This document shows positions 57,016 to 64,000 of a DNA stretch of 64,000 nt, piece after piece (the first letter of the stretch is position 1; each line of letters starts with the position of its first letter). This stretch comes from Capsicum annuum (lineage: Eukaryota; Streptophyta; Magnoliopsida; Solanales; Solanaceae), in assembly GCF_002878395.1 (NCBI RefSeq), contig NC_061120.1, positions 117,229,569 to 117,293,568 on the forward strand, read 5' to 3'. Made by a program: the position numbers and the translations under genes. The notes beneath the pieces are model-generated. The model ran no database searches, was not told the origin of the DNA, and saw only the letters and a program-made list of their open reading frames with translations.

Positions 57016-58446
57016 ACAGTTTTTATTGCTGTTCTTCTTTCTTGTCGGCCATGGTATGGTTGTAGAACCGAAATGTCTAGGTTAAAGTTATTTTATATTA
57101 TGTTGTGGTTTTGTGTAATTTGGAGATTTTTAAATATCTAGGGCAGTTATAATATTTTTTATTAATTATTGAGAAAAATGATACCCCTCCAAACATTTTT
57201 ACTTTAGAACTGTGTGAATATATATATGTGTGAACATTGTGGATCTTGTTATGGCATTAGGATTAGGGACATGATAATCACTTCCTAACAATTGCATAAA
57301 CTGGATAAGTAGTAGTTTGTAATATTGACTTTGTGCCATGTGTGTGTGTGATATTCTACTTAGTTCTCGTTGTGTGTTAAATTCAGAACTTGCGCGGTTA
57401 GTCTTACTTATGTTGTAGGATAGTCAGTTAGGCAAGGATCATAGGCCATTTATGATTTTGGTCCACTTTTAGCCTAAATGACCTTCTATGTGTGAAATAG
57501 TATCCCTTGATCCCTGTTTTGAGCCTTGTAGCCTGTTTATTTGTTTTCATATATTCACCTTCCCATTTATATTGAACTGAACTTGTTCTGGTCCTGGTCT
57601 TCCTTGGATATTGTGCACCTCAACTTAAGTAAAATGCCTAAGTTGAGGGTGGCTATCATAGGGATGCATAGTGTAAAGTAGGTATATAGAAGGGTAAAAT
57701 AAAGAAAAAGGTTAGTAAGGCTGGGGTGGTAGCAAAAGAAAAAAAAAAAAGAAAAGAGAAAAATAAAAGAAAAAATTGTTGTGAAAAATAAAGAATAAAA
57801 GACCGCACCTAACCTGAATGTGCTTTAAAATTAAAAAAAGAGAAATAAGGGTGGAATAAAAAGGAAATTGTTTAACAAGTGAGACCCCAAGGTTAGTGTA
57901 GTGCCAAGGAGTCTTAGTCATTTTATATGTCCATTTGTACCATACCCACTCCCAAGCCTATAATACAAGCCGAGAAAAGTCCTATAGTAATCCTAACTTG
58001 ATTGTCTAAATGTAAGGTAAAGAAAATAAGAGCAAGGCTATGATATTTGATGCACATTGATTGGAACTTCTCTTTCGAGTGTGAGTGTCTCTTGACTTTC
58101 CCTGCATTGACATGCATTGTTTCATATGGAGTGGGACATCTTTGTTGTAAGGGAACTGAGTCCTATTGCTAGCTGCTTTCTTGTTTTGGGTAGTGTAATT
58201 TATACATATGCATAATTGTCTGTTGCTAATGTAATTCCATACATTGATCCTATTGTGTTATATTATTGTGCTTCATGTTTATACACATTTAGATTTGAAA
58301 AAGTGAGGTTGGAGGGGGTGTTGTGCTTAGAGTTTAAAGTGTTGATAGACTACCTTGAATAGCTTAGATTCTCCTAGTTAAGCATCATTTTGGTTTTATT
58401 GTGTTTTGCTGCCCGAGGACATGTAAATGTTCTAAGTTGAGGGTGT
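57016..58446 (+). other. 3' non-coding part of element B
   Basis: No pol domain. It contains an A-rich purine stretch (57731-57780), words such as CCTAAGTTGAGGGTGGC (57640) and, at the end, GAGGACATGTAAATGTTC followed by TAAGTTGAGGGTGT before the 3' LTR, the usual polypurine context of Athila/Tat elements. Confidence 0.6.
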
Positions 58447-59211
58447 TGATGTGATATAGAAATATAGCACTTTAGATGCTTAAAACTATGAAAATATGCA
58501 AGTTTCTAAGTTTTTTTTCTTTAGATATGATGCGTTTTGGGTTTGTTTTGCAGGAAATCATGATGCTAAGTTCGCGATAAAGGGAAAAAAGGTATTTTTA
58601 ACTACTTTTGAGAGAAATTATGGATGTTAGAGACACTTTCTGGATTTTTCGTGACCAAATCATGTTCTAAAATTGAAAAAGAGATGAAAAGATGGCTCCC
58701 AACACTTGATAAATCAACATGTGAACCACATGTATCACTTATGGAATGCATGTGGGAAAAACAAGTGCCAGAAGTCCAAAATCTTGAGAGCTGACTTGTA
58801 GGAAATTCTGGTCTGGCACTTGTGGTCGCCACTTATGCCCTCCCAGCAGGCCGCAAGTACTACCTGTGTCCCAAGGACAGGGCACAAGTAGGGACCATAA
58901 GTGGCCACCGACCCTTTTTTCTCCTACTTCGTTTGGGCTTTGATTTTAGGGTTTCCGCATCTACTATAAATAGCCCTTATGTGTTTTTTAGTAGAAGTCA
59001 TGCACTCTTGATACTTACAAATATATTTTGATTTTGAGATCCTATTTTTGTCTTGGAATTCTCTTGTATTGATTTCAGTTGATTAATTCAGTTATGGTTT
59101 TGGGGGTTTTTACTTATTATTGTGATTTATTCTATGCTTTCAATCATGAATGTTATTGATTACTTCACAAGCATAAGCGGCTAGAAATCCATAGCTAGGG
59201 TTATGGATGCT
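58447..59211 (+). repeat. 3' LTR of element B, truncated
   Basis: It aligns with 50099-50860 of the 5' LTR, including the island (58690-58905) and TATAAATAG at 58965. It stops after CTAGGGTTATGGATGCT where antisense sequence starts; the remaining about 660 bp of LTR are missing. Confidence 0.87.
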
Positions 59212-60456
59212 TGATGTTGTAATCAATCTAAGGTGAACACTTAGCTTGTGTTCCCCCTGTCTTCTAACTCTATAGATTTATCATGCACAGTCGAACTATT
59301 CTAATACCTTGCATACGAAATCTGACAAGTTATTTATCACCAATCGCATCTTGACATACTTTGGTGAATTTCACTCATCTCTTCTCGTTCTCAAATTGTC
59401 GCCTTACCCCTGTTCTTGGACCCAAGTTTTAACTATTTACTCTCGATCTCAAGTTAATTAAATGAAATTTAATCATCTTAAGTAGATAGTACAAGTAATA
59501 TTTCGGCAATTAACTCCAAATCACTATTGTGATCTCTGTTTTCCAATCTTTACCTCTCTCTCGGGTTTGTAGTGAATACATGTGAGATCTTAACATTGGA
59601 CATTGTTATGAAATCAATTAAATCAAAGAAAACCATAATACATATAAGAATATTTATCTAGAATGACTTTACACTTTATCTACTTCGTTAATCTGCCAGG
59701 GTTCCCACAACCCTAGCTAAGAGAATTAGCCACTCATAGTTGTTAGACAATTCATGGAATTCATAGATAAATCATAGAATCAATCTCACAATAGTGAAAG
59801 AAGAAAACCCAAAGCATCAAATTGAAGAACAAACCAAAAACAAACCAAGGAAATAAGATCCCAAGATCACAAGTTAATCTTAGAATCAAAAGATGTATGC
59901 GAATGATGTAAACTTAGCCCTAAATGAGCTATCTCTGAATCTCTTTACTAAACAACGTCTAAAAGGCATTTATATATTACAAGGAAACCCTAGAATTCAA
60001 ATCCTAAAAAAGAGTAAAACTTGACTAAACGTACATAATAATGAATAAAAATATCATAGCATTGTATTTACATTACATAGAGACCCTATGATATAAATAC
60101 CAATCAATCCAGAAAAATTGCGTCGGTGACCACCTATGGAGCCACCAACAACCCATAGGTGTGTGTATGTGTGGGGGTGGTGGTGGTGGTGCCAGTCCCA
60201 AAATTTTCTCTCTATGTTTTGCAAGTTCTGATACATACGGGCCCACCTACGCCCAGTAGGTGGTACCTACGGGGTGTAGGTGCCAAAGTAGGTGGCCATT
60301 TTTTGGCTTTTCATTTCGTTTCTTTTAGTTTACTTCCAACACCTAGTTTCCTACAAAATCACTCCAAAAATAAATCAAACCCAACAAAATAGCCTTAAGT
60401 ACATGCATATTCTCTAAGTTAAAGCATGGTAAGTGCCATAAAAGCATGGCACATCA
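59212..60456 (-). mobile_element. Antisense LTR E at the rearranged junction
   Basis: On the minus strand it starts TGATGTGCCATGCTTTTATG at 60456 and ends GATTGATTACAACATCA at 59212. The internal part (AGCTAGGGTTGTGGGAACCC, CGAAGTAGAT) is related to the B LTR but inverted. Its island (60115-60300) has CACCTATGG/CCATAGGTG and CACCTACGCCC/GTAGGTGG words plus a (GTG)n run. The flanking 5-mers atgct and tagtg do not match, so it was not a simple insertion into what is now around it. Confidence 0.72.
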
Positions 60457-60568
60457 TAGTGCTAGCTTCAATGTATTGCTTGTAGTAGTGATATTGGAGT
60501 CTTCCTTGATTATGCTGCATGATGTAATGATTTTTTTGAGGACGAACAAGGCTTTAAGTTTTGGGTGA
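60457..60568 (+). other. Polypurine-side remnant of element A before its 3' LTR
   Basis: Contains TTTTTTGAGGACGAACAAGG and CTTTAAGTTTTGGGTGA, the conserved sequence just before the 3' LTR in Athila/Tat elements. It is all that remains of A between the nest and its 3' LTR. Confidence 0.75.
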
Positions 60569-62015
60569 TGATCTTAGGTGAATTTATGCACCTAAGTGTT
60601 GTTATCTAGCCTTAATTAGCCAATATTTGAGGACTTCTCGTGTGCATAATCAGTTAGTATTCATATTATTAAGCATCTAAGTGTTAAACTACATATTTAT
60701 AATGTTTAAGGTGTGTTTAAAATATGTCGGGAAGCAAAACGTTCATTTAGAGTGTAGACGAGAAACCTAGTATTCTTAGATTGAGCTATGTGATGTTCTA
60801 GTTTATCTCGATGAGTTCTATTATATTATGAGCTCTAATTCATGGTGTTTTATGTCATAGAAATATTTGTGAGATGACAAACTTGATAATGGGATATAAA
60901 CTTTATAATGGGATGATAGACAATATTAAATTGAAGAGGAAAAATAACTATGAAGCACGAAACTTAACACCAAATGAATGGAGTTTGCTTGGATGAAATC
61001 TACAAAATTTGAGCACAAGGGCATGCCATGACTTTGGATATATACATTAAGGGCGATAAGAACGTGCCACACCCTTATTGCGCCAATTGAAGAGCGTGGC
61101 ACACTCATATGTCAAAGTCGGCCACTTGCTTCCCATTATAAATAAAACACTTGGAATATATTATAAACACCTTGGATTACCTTAGGGGATTGAAATACAC
61201 TTTATGAGTTTTCTCTTAGGATTTTTATCCTTTCTTTTAGTTTACTTTTGGATTACGAACACGATTCCTTGATTGTGATTCTTTATAATTCCATGAGTGG
61301 CTAAACACCCTCATCTGGGATTGAGGCCAAGAACATGAGTACTTAAGCTTGTAATTAATTTATTTTATGTTTGATATCATTATTGATTGTTTATATGTCC
61401 TTGATTTTACTATTCTACATATTTACGACCCTCAGGATAAACACATATTTCTATCAAGAGCCCAAAAGGAGGAACAATAGAATAGAACATGGGATATATA
61501 GAAAGGGATTGTGCTCATTCAAAGGAATAAAGTTACAATTTGAATTTTGGATAGGAATATACCTAATTATCCCTTTTTGAATTAAATACGAGAATACATA
61601 CAAATGCATTTAGCTTAGTTCTTACATCTCCGTTCAACGATATAGTTGTGAGGCTAAGTTAGATAGTTGATTAGAGGCTCGGAAGACTATAATCATGTTA
61701 TGAACCTCTCGAATCATCAACCAATATAATTAACTAAACCAAGAAAATTCTATAGATAATTAGTATTGTTCGTTGCACTTAACCCTAGGTTTCTCCCCAT
61801 CATTATTCAAGTAATTTACATTACCGCATTGTTCACTTTTACTCTTAATTATCAATTCCCAAATGTTTTGGTTACTTTTGCTCTTGTTTAACCCCCATAG
61901 TGAACTAGAATTAGATAGTTATTAAGAACAAATCCCTGAGGGATTGATACTTGTCTTTCATAGGCCATTTTACTAGGTTGATCATGTATACTTGCATGTG
62001 TGCTTGGGCGTAACA
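60569..62015 (+). repeat. 3' LTR of element A
   Basis: Starts TGATCTTAGGTGAATTTATG and ends TTGGGCGTAACA. It matches the 5' LTR throughout, with scattered changes and small indels, including a shorter promoter island with GGGCATGCCATGAC and CGTGGCACACTC (61019-61105). Confidence 0.88.
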
Positions 62016-62230
62016 CTAGAAATTTATCTAAAGATAATACTAGGTTAAAAATGAAGAAGTTGCAGCCAAAATGAACTGCTACAAGGAAAATTAACTTTTG
62101 GGGTAATGTAAATGGTGTTGGTATACCTACTAATCTTCCATACTCACCAAGAAAGATGACTTATTAAGGCAAATCTTGAGTTACCTCAAGTTAATTGATA
62201 ATAAAAAAGGAGAAAAAGATTAGAAAACTG
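62016..62230 (+). pseudogene. mudrA C-terminal coding tail after element A
   Basis: Directly after the 3' LTR of A the translation gives KINFWGNVNGVGIPTNLPYS and PRKMTY in one frame, resembling the C-terminal tail of plant mudrA proteins (GxPTNLPYSP). With the part ending at 47907 this shows that A inserted inside the transposase gene. Confidence 0.55.
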
Positions 62231-63769
62231 AAGATAAAGAGGGGAAAACACTAAGGTATTACAATTATGCATATGTAGTGATTTTAAGTATTTGAGGATG
62301 TTATGAATGGAATGGCACAATGAATTTTTGTGTTTTGGTACTGTAAATAAGTCTTGAACTAACTTGATTGTATTGGTTCGCTTTAAAATATTTGTGTTCT
62401 TATTATCTTGATCGTTTTGATGTTTTATGTTGTTACTCGATATTCTTTTGATGTTGTGTTGCGACTGAATTTCTTGGATTGAGATAGTTTTCTTGAATAC
62501 AGTATATAGGGGTCATGTTAATAAGCATTACAAAGATGAAATTATTTATTGACCTCATCTCCAGAATGGCTGGGAATTAATTTGTTAGCTTATTTATGAG
62601 AGCTAATAGCTGGGAGTCAATGTCCTTATAAGAGGTTATTATTGTTACCTTACAATCTCTATCAATTTTCGTTATTTGCAAATGGAAACTAATTTTAAAT
62701 GTACCTACACCTTGCTCAGAAATCTAATGAGGATTATTTTTCTGGTGCATGTAAACATATATACATGTGGACGAGAAAGAAAAATAGATATACCTTGGTG
62801 TTGCACTTGACTTTTGGTGGTTCATGTGGCTAGTTTGATAGAACCTGGAGAACTCAAAATATTCTATCATTTTCCAATTTTTCAAAGAGAACTCAAGATA
62901 TGCTGTCATTCCAAAGAAAACTCCAAGATATGCTACCATTTTCCAAAGAACACACCTAAATTTGCTATTAATTTCCAGATGACATGATAAGAGATGACTA
63001 CCAGGCAACAAATCTTATACCAAGCAAAGTAAATGGGTCAAAAAAATGGCTACTAGGCAAAAAATTATATTGGTCTTGTTTTGCAATTGTCTTTATGTGT
63101 CGAAGCATAGAATTTAGCTCAGTATATTTATGAGTTTCATCTTTATCTTATCAGCACATTCTGTTCTATTTTTTTGGCTTGTACAGGATAAGGTTTTAGA
63201 TATTTTTTTTTATAGAATTTGGATATCGACTTTCTAGTTTACTTATGTTGTCAGAGGATTAACATGAGACATGTAGGGGTTCAACTTTGTTTTGTCAGGA
63301 AATTGGTCAACATATATCAAACTTTTTTTGGTTTTCCAAGATTTCGATGTCTGTATCAGGGCTGAACTAAATTCAGATTCCTTCTAGGAAGTCCACATTG
63401 GAGGTAACCACTTCTCAACAAGGGTGAGTTCTCTTTGCTAACAGCTTTTGGGCACACTATTATTTGGTTGCTGCAGTAAGAAGGTATAATATTGATAGAA
63501 AATTCAACATGATGTTTGATTGCTACATAGAGCAAAGTTTATGACATCATTTATGCTTCTTCAACTTATATTATATATTGGAAATGGAACAAAATTTATT
63601 GTAATTTTGTGATATTTTCATAGACCTCCCCTGGTTTAACAACTGTAATACTTCAAGAGTGTTGATGGAAGGTTTTTTTTTATAACTTTTATGTTATATA
63701 AGTAATGCCATACGGGGAAATTTTGGAATGTTATATAAATGTTGTACTCTTTCTCTTACTTCTATTTTT
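62231..63769. other. Intergenic or MULE 3' DNA, little recognised
   Basis: AT-rich. A minus-strand 95-codon frame (63011-62724) is partly built from the small tandem repeat at 62848-62980 and has no recognised domain. No inverted partner for the MULE 5' side was found. Confidence 0.5.
62848..62980. repeat. Imperfect tandem repeat, about four units of 32-37 bp
   Basis: Units share GAACTCAAGATATGCT-TCATT-CCAAAG or variants, starting near 62848, 62888, 62920 and 62950. The last unit is the most diverged. Confidence 0.7.
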
Positions 63770-63771
63770 TA

Positions 63772-63967
63772 CTCTCTCAATTTTAATTTGTTCGTCTACT
63801 TATATTTTAGCCTATTTTAAAAAGAGTGTCTCATTCCGTTTTTGGTGATGTCTTAATTCCAAATTTTCATATATATATTTGGCATATCCTGATATTCATA
63901 AATCTTCTCTACTTGTTTAAACTCCGTGCTAAGTTAAAATCAAATGGACAAATTAAAATGGAGAGAG
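63772..63967. mobile_element. Stowaway-like MITE with TA target duplication
   Basis: Starts CTCTCTCAATTTTAATTTGT and ends with the inverted match ACAAATTAAAATGGAGAGAG. TA lies at both flanks (63770-63771 and 63968-63969). 196 bp; ends and target fit the Stowaway (Tc1/mariner) group. Confidence 0.87.
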
Positions 63968-64000
63968 TACTATTTATGTAAACATGAGTAGAGAAAAATC

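Larger units (their letters stand above)
50099..59211 (+). mobile_element. Element B: gag-pro LTR element nested in A, 3' end truncated
   Basis: The 5' LTR 50099-51520 and a partial 3' LTR 58447-59211 share the start TGATGTG-TATAGAAATATAGC. Between them are a tRNA-Asp type primer site, gag, protease and a 3' non-coding part. No RT or integrase is seen even though solo LTRs C and D can be removed on paper, so B looks non-autonomous. Its 3' LTR is cut at 59211, where the antisense LTR E begins, and its expected second target copy (ggttc) is missing. Confidence 0.85.
47908..62015 (+). mobile_element. Element A: Ty3/gypsy (Athila/Tat-like) LTR element holding a nest
   Basis: The LTRs at 47908-49384 and 60569-62015 share start TGATCTTAGGTG and similar ends. 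The flanking 5-mers ctagg and ctaga form a one-mismatch target duplication. The primer site matches the tRNA-Asp type used by Athila/Tat elements. A gag piece follows and is cut at 50098 by element B. The protease, RT and integrase of A are missing: after the nest the sequence resumes near 60457 only just before the 3' polypurine region. The element is flanked by mudrA coding sequence on both sides. Confidence 0.87.

Noticed and set aside
57712..58117. Minus-strand ORFs of 60-70 codons
   Set aside because: They cross the A-rich non-coding tail of element B and have no domain.
58602..59031. ORFs in the B 3' LTR, with a similar one at 50266-50514
   Set aside because: They recur only because both LTR copies share the same island; no coding motif.
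1..64000. tRNA, rRNA or other structural RNA genes
   Set aside because: No cloverleaf or conserved rRNA stretch was recognised by eye; the SINE core at 24570 lacks its tRNA-derived head.

Overview
The window is plant nuclear DNA, most likely Solanaceae and probably Solanum or a close relative. The grounds are the AT-rich background with kilobase-scale nested LTR retrotransposons, LTR ends of the TGTAA...GGTCGTTACA type, a SolS/TS-like SINE core, an RTE-clade LINE, an L1 LINE carrying RNase H, Stowaway MITEs and Mutator-like elements. Species assignment is inference. No bacterial, organellar or viral gene set is present. Only one convincing host gene is visible: a two-exon phosphoglycerate-mutase/histidine-phosphatase-family gene (exons 22371-22920 and 29217-29632) with a 6.3-kb intron packed with transposon debris.

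Layout. 1-5709: 3' part of a broken Ty3/gypsy chromovirus (RT, RNase H, integrase, chromodomain-like tail) with its 2.7-kb 3' LTR. 5710-6955: antisense LTR fragment. 7039-7500: foldback MITE with a perfect 9-bp target duplication. 7964-8647: second TIR element with a 10-bp duplication. About 9155-11745: CACCAT-rich repeat split by an antisense solo LTR (9480-10861). About 12240-15640: very long antisense LTR-like region. 16131-21637: a complete-looking non-autonomous LTR element (here family F) with two LTRs, an initiator-Met primer site and long ORFs but no reverse transcriptase. 22371-29632: host gene. 29905-31145: TIR element with a Stowaway MITE inside. 31903-38590: near-full-length antisense L1 LINE with a mutated RT active site. 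39997-44155: Mutator-like element (MULE) carrying a Ulp1-type protease remnant and ATACATATGCA-rich tandem repeats. 45540-62230: a second MULE transposase (mudrA) pseudogene, interrupted by a 14-kb nest.

The nest can be read from target-site duplications. Element A (47908-62015, flanked by ctagg/ctaga) sits in the mudrA 3' coding region. Element B (LTR from 50099) sits in the gag of A. Inside B lie solo LTR C (53507-54324, agcag on both sides; same family as F) and solo LTR D (55519-57010, ccgcc on both sides; related to the antisense solo LTR at 9480). An antisense LTR, E (59212-60456), abuts a truncated B 3' LTR without a target duplication, marking a deletion that also removed the pol region of A.

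Most reading frames are broken, often by changes consistent with C-to-T decay, for example primer sites TGGCGCCGTTGCC-like to TGGCGTTGTTGCT, RT motif FADD to FAND, and Trp to stop. I see no clearly new functional system. The observations most worth checking are the G/C-rich self-complementary word clusters that recur just upstream of the putative TATA box in several different LTR families, and the ORFs of non-autonomous family F.
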